Assembly: GCF_014191715.1 (NCBI RefSeq)
Contig: NZ_JACHWY010000002.1
Location: 682,001-746,000, forward strand
DNA from: Litorivivens lipolytica
Lineage (GTDB): Bacteria; Pseudomonadota; Gammaproteobacteria; Pseudomonadales; Spongiibacteraceae
Length of the DNA: 64,000 bases
Reading direction: 5' to 3'
In this document: in pieces, positions 25,611-34,492 of the stretch
How positions within the stretch are numbered: the stretch's first letter is position 1
Layout of the letters: each line of letters starts with the position of its first letter
Notes under the pieces: model-generated
What the model was told of the DNA's origin: nothing
The model's input: only the letters and a program-made list of their open reading frames with translations
Databases searched by the model: none
Translations under genes and position numbers: made by a program

Positions 25611-26106
25611 TTCCCGCCAGATCTTATTGAGCCGCCAGCGGGGACTCACCCTGCTGGAAATTTTGCTGGTGGTGCTGATCATCGGCCTGCTGAGTACCGT
25701 CGCGGTTCTGACCCTGCCCTCGGACAATGGTCAGCGCGATGTACGTACCATGGCGGAGCGTATGGTCTCGCTGTTTCGCTATGCGAGACAGGAAGCCGTC
25801 TTTAGTGGTGTAACTCACGGCATTGTCTGGCGCCAAGGCCGCCCCGAATTACTGCGACGCGGTGCAGAGGGCTGGGATAGCGTGCCGGACAGACGCCTTG
25901 CCTCCCTGCAGGAAAAAGCCACTCAATTCCCCATGTTTCTGGAAACCGGGTCGCAGCGACTGGATCTGTCCCAAGACTACGAGGCGCCGCAGATTCTGTT
26001 TACCAACGATGGACAGGTCTCCCCCTTTCAATTACTGATTACCCACCGTGAGCGCGAGGCGGAATTTACCGTCACCGATACGCTGACGCTGGAGCCGCAG
26101 GCTTGA
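25591..26106 (+). CDS. gspH: Type II secretion system minor pseudopilin GspH
   Basis: A minor pseudopilin of about 171 residues. The prepilin cleavage site is RG-LTLLEILLVVLIIGLLST, followed by a moderately conserved globular domain (TMAERMVSLFRYARQEAV, typical of GspH). The exact start is uncertain. I propose the GTG at 25591, with GGAGAG upstream, overlapping the end of gspG by 20 bp. A downstream TTG near 25627 would leave a very short leader and is less likely. Confidence 0.9.
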   Translation: MTSATGNSRQILLSRQRGLTLLEILLVVLIIGLLSTVAVLTLPSDNGQRDVRTMAERMVSLFRYARQEAVFSGVTHGIVWRQGRPELLRRGAEGWDSVPDRRLASLQEKATQFPMFLETGSQRLDLSQDYEAPQILFTNDGQVSPFQLLITHREREAEFTVTDTLTLEPQA

Positions 26107-26107
26107 G

Positions 26108-26479
26108 ATGCCCAGTCTGACTCGCCCACAGCGAGGTTTTACCCTGCTGGAAATTATGGTGGCTCTGCTGCTGTTCGCGGTGGGTGCCGTGTCGCTGGCA
26201 AAAGTGATTGGCAGCAGCGCGTCCCATGTGGACGAGCTGGCCCGTCGCCAGTTTGCCATGCTCTTGGCTCACAACCAGATGGCCTTGGCTCAGCTGGAAG
26301 GTCGCATCGCCAACGACAACGGCAAAGCGGTTCAGGGGCCCTACCAATACCTTTGGGAATTGCAGGTTTCCAAGACCGATACCGACGCGATTCTGCGCCT
26401 TGATCTCGATGTCAGAGACGATGCGGATGAGCCACCGCTGGCTAGTCTTAGCGCCTTTGTCGGGAAGCCCGGGCCATGA
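26108..26479 (+). CDS. gspI: Type II secretion system minor pseudopilin GspI
   Basis: A 123-residue minor pseudopilin with the prepilin site RG-FTLLEIMVALLLFAVG near residue 11. The globular part contains QFAMLLAHNQMALAQL, typical of GspI. Together with GspJ and GspK it forms the tip of the pseudopilus. It starts one base after the gspH stop and overlaps gspJ by 4 bp. Confidence 0.93.
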   Translation: MPSLTRPQRGFTLLEIMVALLLFAVGAVSLAKVIGSSASHVDELARRQFAMLLAHNQMALAQLEGRIANDNGKAVQGPYQYLWELQVSKTDTDAILRLDLDVRDDADEPPLASLSAFVGKPGP

Positions 26480-27117
26480 AAGTTTCCCGCCGTAAAAGTC
26501 GTGGTCTGACGCTGATCGAGTTGCTGATCGCCATTGCCATTCTGGCGGTGCTGGCGGTACTGGCTAGCACGCTGTTGGGTTCGTCGCTGGAAAACCAGAA
26601 GCACCTGCGCAGTAGCAGCGCCAACCTCGAAGAGCTGGGTCTGTCGCTGACCTTGGTGCGAAGAGACCTAGAGCAGACCCTGAATCGAAAGGGGCGGGAT
26701 CTTTACGGTGAACGGCAGACGGTCGCGATTCAAAGCTTTGCCGAAGGTGAGCAGTTTCTGCTGGAATTTACCCGTGATGGTCGCCGTCAGTTGCCGGGGG
26801 AAACGCTGGTCAGCAGCCTTGAGCGGGTTCGCTATGCCCTTGAAGACGGTGAGCTGATTCGGTACAGCGCGGCGGTGCCAGACCCTGTGGATACGACCCG
26901 CTGGCGCAAACAGCGCTTGGCCAGCGATGTGGTGGACGCCAGCTTTGGGTTTTTCTCAGGTGAAAAATGGGAGCGCCAGTGGCCGCCTGAACAGAGTGTC
27001 GGTCTCGGTGATGTCGCATCGCTACCGCAGGCCGTATCGCTGCGGCTGGAAACCAAGCGCTGGGGTGTGGTGGAACTGATTATCTTGCTGACCGGAGGTG
27101 TCGATGAGGCGGGCTGA
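26476..27117 (+). CDS. gspJ: Type II secretion system minor pseudopilin GspJ
   Basis: A 213-residue tip pseudopilin. The processing site is RG-LTLIELLIAIAILAVLAVL near residue 10, followed by a globular domain with LVRRDLEQTLNRKGRDLYG and LERVRYALEDGELIRY, both like GspJ. It overlaps gspI by 4 bp and gspK by about 14 bp. Confidence 0.93.
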   Translation: MKVSRRKSRGLTLIELLIAIAILAVLAVLASTLLGSSLENQKHLRSSSANLEELGLSLTLVRRDLEQTLNRKGRDLYGERQTVAIQSFAEGEQFLLEFTRDGRRQLPGETLVSSLERVRYALEDGELIRYSAAVPDPVDTTRWRKQRLASDVVDASFGFFSGEKWERQWPPEQSVGLGDVASLPQAVSLRLETKRWGVVELIILLTGGVDEAG

Positions 27118-28078
27118 GCAGGGAGCGGCAATGATCTTCGTTCTGCTGGTGGTCGCGACGCTGTCGATTGTCGCGGTGCAGATTACCGAGCAGCTACGTT
27201 TCAATGTCAAACGCCTCGACAATCAGCGCCAGAACACCCAGGCCTATTGGTACAGTCTGGGCGGGGAGCAACTGGCGCGGGTGCTGCTTGAACAACTGGA
27301 AACGGGTAAACCGGTACACCGCGGTCAGCCCTGGGCAACCGAGGATGCAGTGTTTCCTATCGACGGGGGCATGCTGCAGGGCAATATCCGTGACGCGCAG
27401 GCCTGCTTTAACGTCAACAATCTGCTGGTATCTCGCACACCAGGTGAGGCGGAGCCTGCGCCAACGGCGAGCCAGCAGCAGTTTGTTCTGTTGCTGGAAC
27501 AGGTGGGTTTTGAACGCCCGCGCGCTGAACTCTTGCGCGAGCGCATACAGGATTGGCTCGACAGTGATTTTCAGCCCCACGGTTTGAATGGCGCAGAGGA
27601 CTTGGTGTACAGCGATCGCGATCAGCCACTGCAGACCGCTAACCGTTTGATGGTCAGCTTGAGTGAGTTGAATCTGATGGTGGAGTTGAGTGCTCAAGAA
27701 CAGGCGCTGCTCGACGACATGCTGTGCGTTCTCCCGGTCAGTGATTCCGCCGTGAACGTGAATACCCTGCGGCTTGAGCAAGCGCCGCTATTGGTGGCTT
27801 TGCTCAACGGCACCATTACACCGGAAGACGCGCGGCAAATGCTGCAGCAGCGGCCGGAAAATGGTTGGGAGAGTGTAGCCCAATTGCTGGATGATCCGCT
27901 GCTGGTCGATAAAGAGATTCCCGAAGACTACCGCACAACGCTGGCTGTTCAGTCCGCCTTCTTTCATGCCACAATTAACGTTTTATACTTCGACACGCGG
28001 TTCAACCTGCAGTCCCTGATGAAACTCGATAACAACAAAGCCAGCCTCGTTGCGCGGCGATATGGAGAATTGTTTTGA
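27104..28078 (+). CDS. gspK: Type II secretion system tip pseudopilin GspK
   Basis: The large minor pseudopilin that caps the pseudopilus, 324 residues. The N-terminal cleavage region is EQG-AAMIFVLLVVATLSIVA; as in other GspK proteins, the usual Glu at +5 of the mature protein is replaced. The body has DAQACFNVNNLL, RIQDWLDSDFQPHGLNGAED and SAVNVNT, matching the family. I chose ATG at 27104, five bases after GGAGG, rather than the GTG two codons earlier. The stop overlaps the TTG start of gspL. Confidence 0.93.
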   Translation: MRRAEQGAAMIFVLLVVATLSIVAVQITEQLRFNVKRLDNQRQNTQAYWYSLGGEQLARVLLEQLETGKPVHRGQPWATEDAVFPIDGGMLQGNIRDAQACFNVNNLLVSRTPGEAEPAPTASQQQFVLLLEQVGFERPRAELLRERIQDWLDSDFQPHGLNGAEDLVYSDRDQPLQTANRLMVSLSELNLMVELSAQEQALLDDMLCVLPVSDSAVNVNTLRLEQAPLLVALLNGTITPEDARQMLQQRPENGWESVAQLLDDPLLVDKEIPEDYRTTLAVQSAFFHATINVLYFDTRFNLQSLMKLDNNKASLVARRYGELF

Positions 28079-29208
28079 GCGCCGACCTGATACTGGCCCT
28101 GCGCGGTGACAACGAGGGTGACTGGTTGCTACGCGAAGACGGCCGTACCACCGAACACGGCCGCCTGCCCGCTGACCTCGAGCACCTGCGCAACCTCAGT
28201 CGGCAGACACCGGTAACCGTTTTGGTGCCGGGTGAAGACGTTGTGCAGTTCAGCGTCTCCTTGCCCGTAGCGGGAGCCGCCGCCACGGCGGCCCTGCCTT
28301 ACCAGATTGAAGACCGTCTTAGCTGTGACCTCGACGCAGTGCATTTCACCCATGAGCGTATCCGCGCCAACGAGCCTTGTCGTGTCTGGGTAGTCGAGCG
28401 CGAGCGCATGGCGGATTGGCACCGCTTTCTGCAGGACTCCGGCCTGCGGGTTCGCGCTGTGATGCCGGACTATGCCTTGCTGAAACCCGGTGTCCTGCTG
28501 TCGATGCCAGAGCATATGATTGCCAACTTGCCCAGCGCGGCTGCGACACTGGAAACCGCGCTGGCCGAAGACTGGCTGGCTTTGCAGTCGCAGGATGACA
28601 CAGAACTGACGCGGCTGACTTGTGATGACAGTGCGCGCAGCAAGCTTGAGAAGCTGGCGAGTCATCGCCGCAGTGAGGGTATAAACCTCTGTCAGGGCGC
28701 CTTCGCACTGCACGACCCGTTCAAGGATGCGCTTGCACTCATGCGTTGGCCGGCGATTGCCGCTTTGCTGGTGTTGGGTTTGCACTGGCTCTGGCTGGCA
28801 CTCGGTGCCATGCAGTTCGGCGCGCAGGCGGACCAGTATGATCAGGCCGCTGAGGACTTGTATCGCAAAACGTTTCCGGAGGCGCGTCGCGTTGTAAATG
28901 CCCGCAGCCAGATGAAAAGCCAGCTCAATGCCTTTGAGGGCCAGCAAACAGATGGCGGTTTGCTAACCTTGCTGGCGCCGGTGGCACAAGCTTTCAGCGG
29001 ACAGTCCGACATTCAAATTAGCCAGCTGCTTTATCAGGCGGATGGCGGCAGTTTGCGCTTGACCGTTGATGCAGCCAACTACGGCGCCATAGATAGTTTC
29101 AGCAATGCGCTGCAGGGCCAGGGCATTGCGGTCAGTCGAGGGACCTTTCGCCAGAATGGTGAGCGCGTTGCCGGACAGCTCAGCTTGAACCGGGAGGGTG
29201 GCTCGTGA
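28075..29208 (+). CDS. gspL: Type II secretion system protein GspL
   Basis: An inner-membrane protein that recruits GspE, 377 residues. The N-terminal cytoplasmic part is actin-like, with PYQIEDRLSCDLDAVHFTH. One transmembrane helix (about 223-245, WPAIAALLVLGLHWLWLAL) and a periplasmic ferredoxin-like domain (from about 275) follow. The start is a TTG inside the gspK stop, six bases after TATGGAGA, so translation is probably coupled. The TTG start is an inference but no better codon is in frame nearby. Confidence 0.9.
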   Translation: MSADLILALRGDNEGDWLLREDGRTTEHGRLPADLEHLRNLSRQTPVTVLVPGEDVVQFSVSLPVAGAAATAALPYQIEDRLSCDLDAVHFTHERIRANEPCRVWVVERERMADWHRFLQDSGLRVRAVMPDYALLKPGVLLSMPEHMIANLPSAAATLETALAEDWLALQSQDDTELTRLTCDDSARSKLEKLASHRRSEGINLCQGAFALHDPFKDALALMRWPAIAALLVLGLHWLWLALGAMQFGAQADQYDQAAEDLYRKTFPEARRVVNARSQMKSQLNAFEGQQTDGGLLTLLAPVAQAFSGQSDIQISQLLYQADGGSLRLTVDAANYGAIDSFSNALQGQGIAVSRGTFRQNGERVAGQLSLNREGGS

Positions 29209-29708
29209 ACCTGAACGAGAGACTGAATCAAATCGATTGGCGCATGAGCGGGCGAACGCCGCGCGAGCGTCAGATTGTGCTTGGCGCGGTAATTATCGGA
29301 ATTCCGCTGATAGTCTGGGCACTGATCTGGCAGCCCCTGCTGGATTGGCGAAGCAGCGAACAGCAGCGACTTGAATCGCGTCAGCGCACGCTGGAATGGA
29401 TGCAGGGCGCTGCAGCAAAAATTGAAGGCTATCGGCGCAGTGGCCGGCAGTCGACGGGCCGCAGTGGCGGCTCGCCGGAACAGTCGATTACCCGCACCGC
29501 AGCAGCGTTGGGTCTGTCCCTGTCGCGTATGGAGCCAGGTGGTGATCAGCGTTTTAACGTGTTTTTCTCCGATGCGGAATATAAAAACCTCCTGCGTTTT
29601 CTGCATCAGTTACAGGAGCAGGGGCTGGTCATTGAGTCGTTGACCATGGGCCAGCTGCCGCAAGCAGGACATGTTTCAGTTCGAATGACCCTTGGAGCCG
29701 CCCTGTGA
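29205..29708 (+). CDS. gspM: Type II secretion system protein GspM
   Basis: A 167-residue inner-membrane partner of GspL. One transmembrane helix (about 27-46, IVLGAVIIGIPLIVWALIWQ) is followed by a heptad-rich stretch (SSEQQRLESRQRTLEWM) and a periplasmic ferredoxin-like domain. The GTG start follows GGGAGGG and overlaps the gspL stop by 4 bp. Identification rests on topology and position, since GspM sequences diverge strongly. Confidence 0.87.
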   Translation: MNLNERLNQIDWRMSGRTPRERQIVLGAVIIGIPLIVWALIWQPLLDWRSSEQQRLESRQRTLEWMQGAAAKIEGYRRSGRQSTGRSGGSPEQSITRTAAALGLSLSRMEPGGDQRFNVFFSDAEYKNLLRFLHQLQEQGLVIESLTMGQLPQAGHVSVRMTLGAAL

Positions 29709-30418
29709 CGGTCAAGCGTGCATTACTCGCCTTTGTCGTTGCCTTGCTTGTCGCCTTGCCGATGACCTTTCCCGCGCAATTGATTACGCGTCTGGTACCG
29801 TTGCCGGCTGGGGTCAGTCATGCGCCATTGAGCGGGTCATTGTTGAGCGTGCAATCTGACTGGCTGCAAATAAACGGTGTGCGCGTGAGTGAGGTAAGCG
29901 CGAGCCCTTCGCTGTTGGGCTTGTTTCAGGGCACGCCACTGGCCGTAGCGGTAAAGGCGCCAGTGGCAGCCAGTGCTCATGTGGGGGGCAACGACACACG
30001 TCTGCAACTGTCAGCGCTGGAAGCCCAGTCCCGGTTTGAAAAGCTGCGTCCCTTAACGGGCTTGCCGGGGCTGGGAATCGATGCCGCGCTGGCGCTCTCG
30101 CTGGAACAGGGCGTGATTGAAAACGGTCGCTGCGCCGAACTGGACGGTGCGCTGACACTGTCGGACTTTCAGGGGGCAGAGTTGCCCGCCATGAGTGATA
30201 TCACCGGCCGCTTGTCCTGCGACAAGGGCAGCGTGTTGATATCCATAGAGCCTGATAACAGTTTGCGTCTGAATGGTACGGTCAGGCTCACCTTGCAGGG
30301 GCGAGCGGTGGTAGATCTTAGCGCCGAGCCACCACCCGGTCCGCTGTTTGAATTATTTGTCGACTTCCTGGGCCAGCCACGCGATGGCAAACGCTTCCAG
30401 ATCCGCTTCCGCTCCTGA
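29705..30418 (+). CDS. gspN: Type II secretion system protein GspN
   Basis: A 237-residue protein with an N-terminal membrane anchor (LLAFVVALLVALPMTFPAQ) and a periplasmic domain beginning RLVPLPAGVSHAPLSGSL, as in GspN. GspN is not essential in some systems but is common at the end of gspC-N operons. The GTG start overlaps the gspM stop by 4 bp. The gene overlaps the next gene, rsmJ, by about 35 bp, so that methyltransferase may be read from the secretion transcript. Confidence 0.87.
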   Translation: MTVKRALLAFVVALLVALPMTFPAQLITRLVPLPAGVSHAPLSGSLLSVQSDWLQINGVRVSEVSASPSLLGLFQGTPLAVAVKAPVAASAHVGGNDTRLQLSALEAQSRFEKLRPLTGLPGLGIDAALALSLEQGVIENGRCAELDGALTLSDFQGAELPAMSDITGRLSCDKGSVLISIEPDNSLRLNGTVRLTLQGRAVVDLSAEPPPGPLFELFVDFLGQPRDGKRFQIRFRS

Positions 30419-31160
30419 ATTTCTTATCTGCTCCGAGACAGTGCCGCCATCCTGTGCGGCATTGGCAGAACGCCTTGGCTTAACAATACTGCCTGAAGAC
30501 CAATCTCTAGAGGCAGGGAGTCTCTGCCTTTACTGGAAAGAAGACGTTTTAAGTCTGGGCCGGGCTGGCAGTCGCGAATACCCGGTTGCCGTGGATTTTG
30601 TCCGGGCCTTGCAGCAAAGAAGGCAGGGGCCGGAGCTTCTAATTAAAGCGGTTACCGGCAATCTTTCGGTCAAACTTGCGGTGATTGATGCTACAGCCGG
30701 GCTTGGTCGCGACAGCGCCATTCTGTTAGGTCGCGGTTTGGCTGTGACAATGGTGGAGCAAAACCCGGTTGTTGCTGCTCTGCTGGAAAATGCCATCGAT
30801 AGACTGAAACTGCAGGATGCGGAAGCCGCCGGACGGCTGTCGCTGAATTCCGCCGATGCCGCTGACTATCTGGCGCAGCACCGGGCCGATGTGGTCTATC
30901 TTGATCCGATGTTTGCCGCCTCAGGTAAATCGGCTCTCGCCAAGAAAGATATGCAGTTATTCCAGCATCTGCTGGGACACGGTGATGAGGACAGTCGCTT
31001 GCTGGATGCCGCGCTGGCAAGTGCTGAGTATCGAGTGGTTGTAAAGCGCGCCCTGAAAGCACCACCGCTGGCCGGACGCGAGCCGGGCGTTGCCATCAAG
31101 GGCAAGGCGGTGCGTTTTGATGTCTACCCTTTAAAAAGTCTTAAACAACTGAATGCCTGA
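30384..31160 (+). CDS. rsmJ: 16S rRNA (guanine1516-N2)-methyltransferase
   Basis: An S-adenosylmethionine-dependent methyltransferase acting on G1516 of 16S rRNA. The protein (258 residues from this start; E. coli RsmJ is 250) has the SAM loop VIDATAGLGRDSAILLGRG, MVEQNPVVAALLENAI and the catalytic region VVYLDPMFA, all RsmJ hallmarks. VVVKRALKAPPLAG is also typical. I start at ATG 30384; the frame stays open further upstream into gspN. It converges on dapE with a 2-bp gap. Confidence 0.92.
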   Translation: MANASRSASAPEFLICSETVPPSCAALAERLGLTILPEDQSLEAGSLCLYWKEDVLSLGRAGSREYPVAVDFVRALQQRRQGPELLIKAVTGNLSVKLAVIDATAGLGRDSAILLGRGLAVTMVEQNPVVAALLENAIDRLKLQDAEAAGRLSLNSADAADYLAQHRADVVYLDPMFAASGKSALAKKDMQLFQHLLGHGDEDSRLLDAALASAEYRVVVKRALKAPPLAGREPGVAIKGKAVRFDVYPLKSLKQLNA

Positions 31161-31162
31161 GT

Positions 31163-32296
31163 TCAGCCGCAGAGTTCTTTCAGAATTTCCGCATAGATGT
31201 CCGAAAGCTGCTCGATGTCCGAGGCTTTGGCGCACTCATCCACTTTGTGGATAGTGGCGTTAACCGGGCCCAGTTCCACGACCTGACTGCCGGTGGGGGC
31301 AATAAAGCGGCCGTCGGATGTGCCACCGGCGGTCGACAGGCTGCCTGTGCGACCGGTCACGGCGTTGATCGCCTTCAGGGTAGCGCTCACCAGTTCCCCT
31401 TCCGCGGTCAGAAAGGGCTGGCCGCTTAGATTCCAGTCCAGTTCAACCTCCAGACCGTGCTTCGCCAGAATCGCTTCCGTGCGCTCGCGCAATTTTGCGT
31501 CGGTGGTTTCCGTGGAAAAACGGAAGTTGAAAATCACTTCCATCGTACCCGGAATCACATTGGTTGCTCCGGTACCCGCCTTGATATTGGAAATCTGAAA
31601 ACTGGTGGCGGGGAAATGATCGTTGCCCTGATCCCATTCAGTCGCGGCCAGCTCTGCCAGCGCAGGCGCTGCGAGGTGAACTGGGTTTTTGGCGAGGTGA
31701 GGGTAGGCCACATGACCCTGAACACCGTGAACCAGCATTCGGCAACCGAGCGAGCCGCGGCGTCCGTTTTTGATGATGTCGCCAACCAGCTCGGTGGAGG
31801 AGGGTTCACCCACTAGGCAGTAATCGATATGTTCGCCCTGCTGTTGTAGCCACTCCACAACCTTTACGGTGCCGTTAACAGCGGGGCCTTCTTCGTCGCT
31901 GGTAATGAGAAACGCGATGCGGCCGGAATGATTCGGGTTGTCGGCTACAAACTTTTCACAGGCTGTAACCATGGCGGCGAGGCTGCCTTTCATATCAGCG
32001 GCGCCGCGACCGTGCACATAGCCATCAATAATCTTGGGTTCGAAGGGTGGATTGCTCCACTCTTCGGCAGGGCCAGTGGGCACCACGTCCGTATGCCCGG
32101 CAAAGCAGAACAGGGGGCCGGATTCTCCGCGTACCGCCCAGAAATTCTTGACCTCGCCAAAGTTCACCTCAGAGCAGCGGAAGCCGATGGCGCTCAGGCG
32201 ATCCATCATTAGCTGTTGGCAATCGGCATCTTCGGGCGTGACAGACTGGCGGCGAATCAATTCCAGGGTGAGATCGAGGGTGGGAGATGTGGACAT
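31163..32296 (-). CDS. dapE: Succinyl-diaminopimelate desuccinylase
   Basis: A dinuclear zinc M20-family peptidase-fold enzyme that removes succinate from N-succinyl-LL-diaminopimelate, for lysine and peptidoglycan synthesis. The 377-residue protein has [11 protein letters not shown] (zinc ligand His), [15 protein letters not shown] (bridging Asp), [12 protein letters not shown] (catalytic and ligand Glu), [11 protein letters not shown], and the C-terminal [12 protein letters not shown]. Length and motifs match E. coli DapE. It completes a pathway step downstream of the dapA gene in this window, although not in the same operon. Confidence 0.96.
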   Translation of the reverse strand: MSTSPTLDLTLELIRRQSVTPEDADCQQLMMDRLSAIGFRCSEVNFGEVKNFWAVRGESGPLFCFAGHTDVVPTGPAEEWSNPPFEPKIIDGYVHGRGAADMKGSLAAMVTACEKFVADNPNHSGRIAFLITSDEEGPAVNGTVKVVEWLQQQGEHIDYCLVGEPSSTELVGDIIKNGRRGSLGCRMLVHGVQGHVAYPHLAKNPVHLAAPALAELAATEWDQGNDHFPATSFQISNIKAGTGATNVIPGTMEVIFNFRFSTETTDAKLRERTEAILAKHGLEVELDWNLSGQPFLTAEGELVSATLKAINAVTGRTGSLSTAGGTSDGRFIAPTGSQVVELGPVNATIHKVDECAKASDIEQLSDIYAEILKELCG

Positions 32297-32391
32297 GGGC
32301 TTACCTTCAAAACAATTGGCGGCAGTTTATCAGGTTCGCAGGCGAGAGTGACATTAGCGCTCACTGCTGCTGAGTAATTTGACAAGAATCG

Positions 32392-32425
32392 TCATGGTCG
32401 GCTTTCAGCCCCTTGGCTACCATGA
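32392..32425. promoter_or_regulatory. Inverted repeat TCATGGT-20-ACCATGA
   Basis: Two perfect 7-bp arms separated by 20 bp lie between the divergent dapE and acyl-CoA synthetase genes, about 43 bp before the synthetase start. They could be an operator for the synthetase gene or a weak mRNA hairpin. No known consensus is matched with confidence. Confidence 0.3.
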
Positions 32426-32467
32426 TTCCCCTGCCTACTTACTGCTTCTATTCAAAACGAGGACATC

Positions 32468-34075
32468 ATGAGCACCGATTTCGACGTGGCTGTGGCGGCA
32501 GCGCAAACCGAATTTGCCGATCAGGACATTCCCCAGCTGCTGCGCCACTGGGCGACTCACAAACCGGATCACCCGTTTTTTATCTGGGAGCCGGTCTCGG
32601 GAGAAGACAAAACCTGGACCTACAGTGCCTTCGATCAGGAAACCTCGGCACTGGCGGCGGGCCTTTATCAGAAAGGCATCCGTCTCGGTGACAAGGTGCT
32701 AATCCATACCGAAAACTGCCCGGAAATGGTGCTGGCCTGGTATGCCTGCGCCAAGATCGGCGCTGTGGCAGTGACCACCAACACGCGCAGCGTGGGGGGC
32801 GAGATTGAGTATTTCGCCAATCACACCGGCGCTGTGGCGGCGATTACCCAGCCCAAGTTTGTTGATCAGATTCGCGACAACGCCAAAAACGTCGATTGGA
32901 TTGCGGTGACGGAAGATAACGCTGGCGAGGCTGCCGAGCCGGCGTCATTGAATCACGGCCTGACGCCCTTTGCCGATCTGTTCGGCAAAGCGGAAGAGCT
33001 CCCTTCTCGTCCTGCCGAACCCATGCTGCCCGCGGGCATTATGTTTACCTCCGGTACCACCTCATTGCCGAAAGCCGTAGTGCATACCCACGCTAATGCC
33101 TTGTGGGCCGGCCGCATGGGGCCACTCAACCTGAATATGACGGGTGACGATACTTATCTGGCCTTTCTGCCGTTTTTCCACGTGAATGCGCAAAGCTGGG
33201 CATTTTGGTCAACGCTGGGGTGTGGCGGTACCGTGGTGCTGCAACCAAAGTTTTCTTCCAGCCGATTCTGGGAGGTAGTTAACAAGCACAAGGTGACCCA
33301 TGTGTCGCTGATTCCCTTTGTGTTCAAGGCCATCGGTGCTCAGCCGGTGCCCGAACATACCCTGAAAGTGGGTGCCCTCGGCATTATCTGGAGCGAAATC
33401 AAAGGCTGGCTGAATATGGATATCCTGGCCTGCTGGGGTATGACCGAAACCGTGATTCATGCCACCCGGTCGGATTTCTCCCAGGTTTGGCCTCAGGGTT
33501 CCATCGGTAAGCCGACGCCCGGCTACCGCTTTGCGGTAGTGAACCCGGATACCGGGCAGCTTTGTGAAAAAGATGAAATCGGAGAGCTTTGGATTCACGG
33601 CACCCGCGGTGTGCAGCTCTTCCTTGAGTATTACAACAACCCCAAGGCCAATGCCAAAGCCTTTACCGAAAATGGCTGGTTCAAAACCGGCGATATGGTC
33701 AAGATAGGTGACGAAGGGCATTTCTATTTCTGTGACCGGGACAAGGATGCGCTGAAAGTTGGCGGTGAAAATGTGTCTGCGCGACAGGTTGAGGAAACCT
33801 GCATGCAAGTGGGTGGCATCGGCGAAATTGCGGTGGTCGCCAAGTCGCACGATATGCTCGACATGGTGCCGGTTGCCTTTGTGATCAAGGGTTTTGGCGC
33901 TCCCGAGGATAACGACACATTCGCCAAGCAGATTATCGAGCACTGCAAAGCCAATCTGGCGGATTTCAAAGTGCCGCGAGCCGTGTATTTTGTGGATGAG
34001 TTTCCGCGGGCGACGCTGGATAAAGTCGCAAAGAACAAGCTGCGCGAAATGGCGGATGCCATGCCCGCAGTCTGA
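32468..34075 (+). CDS. AMP-dependent acyl-CoA synthetase (ANL superfamily)
   Basis: A 535-residue enzyme that would activate a carboxylic acid to its CoA ester through an acyl-adenylate. The ATP loop is MFTSGTTSLPKAVVHTH (about 198-214), followed by FLPFFHVNAQSW, CWGMTET, the hinge region GWFKTGDMVKI and YFCDRDKDALKVGGENVSA, and the C-terminal FPRATLDKVAKNKLRE with the catalytic Lys. The substrate could be a medium- or long-chain fatty acid or an aromatic/steroid side-chain acid. GAGGACATC precedes the ATG. A strong stem-loop follows the gene. Confidence 0.88.
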   Translation: MSTDFDVAVAAAQTEFADQDIPQLLRHWATHKPDHPFFIWEPVSGEDKTWTYSAFDQETSALAAGLYQKGIRLGDKVLIHTENCPEMVLAWYACAKIGAVAVTTNTRSVGGEIEYFANHTGAVAAITQPKFVDQIRDNAKNVDWIAVTEDNAGEAAEPASLNHGLTPFADLFGKAEELPSRPAEPMLPAGIMFTSGTTSLPKAVVHTHANALWAGRMGPLNLNMTGDDTYLAFLPFFHVNAQSWAFWSTLGCGGTVVLQPKFSSSRFWEVVNKHKVTHVSLIPFVFKAIGAQPVPEHTLKVGALGIIWSEIKGWLNMDILACWGMTETVIHATRSDFSQVWPQGSIGKPTPGYRFAVVNPDTGQLCEKDEIGELWIHGTRGVQLFLEYYNNPKANAKAFTENGWFKTGDMVKIGDEGHFYFCDRDKDALKVGGENVSARQVEETCMQVGGIGEIAVVAKSHDMLDMVPVAFVIKGFGAPEDNDTFAKQIIEHCKANLADFKVPRAVYFVDEFPRATLDKVAKNKLREMADAMPAV

Positions 34076-34100
34076 ATTTCGGTAAACATTCACTCTCAGA

Positions 34101-34137
34101 AACGGCGACATATTTGTGTAACAGGCATGTCGCCGTT
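34101..34137 (+). terminator. Stem-loop downstream of acyl-CoA synthetase
   Basis: AACGGCGACAT (34101-34111) and ATGTCGCCGTT (34127-34137) form a perfect 11-bp stem with a 15-nt loop, followed by TTGTCATTT. It sits 26 bp after the stop of the synthetase gene and is a good candidate terminator, though the T run is interrupted. Confidence 0.65.
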
Positions 34138-34194
34138 TTGTCATTTCAAGTTCTTACGCTGGCAGCCTCAAATCAACACGCGAGGATGCATGTC

Positions 34195-34374
34195 ATGTCA
34201 GCACTTACTGTCTCACCCAGCCGTCAGCAAACCTCTCACGAACAATTGCGCAGGGAAATTCAACAGCAGGTCGAGCAGTTTCTTGCGCGCGGGGGCGAGA
34301 TCCGGTCGCTGGCATCGCCGGTATTTCAACCGCAGCGAGTTGTTTCGGTACGCGGCGCTTTGGCGATGGATTAG
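34195..34374 (+). CDS. Small protein with FLARGGEI motif, next to ectoine genes
   Basis: A 59-residue protein between the acyl-CoA synthetase terminator and the ectoine genes. The ATG at 34195 is nine bases after GAGG; alternative in-frame ATGs lie just upstream. The central part (REIQQQVEQFLARGGEI) is probably helical and charged. The string FLARGG also occurs in short gammaproteobacterial regulators such as SutA, which binds RNA polymerase, but the acidic N-terminus of SutA is absent, so homology is not claimed. No membrane segment or DNA-binding fold is visible. Coding status is supported by length, start context and position only. Confidence 0.55.
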   Translation: MSALTVSPSRQQTSHEQLRREIQQQVEQFLARGGEIRSLASPVFQPQRVVSVRGALAMD

Positions 34375-34492
34375 TCCGATGCGAATATTGAGGCGTTTTC
34401 GGCCCGACCGATGAAAATTACCGCGAAGTTTCAGTCAGTCGTGCTAGGCTGTACCCTGAGTAGATTGAAACAGGACTTGGCTGGAGCGGTAA

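Noticed and set aside
33209-34144. Minus-strand 311-codon frame opposite the acyl-CoA synthetase
   Set aside because: Antisense to conserved ANL motifs, no start context or family match.
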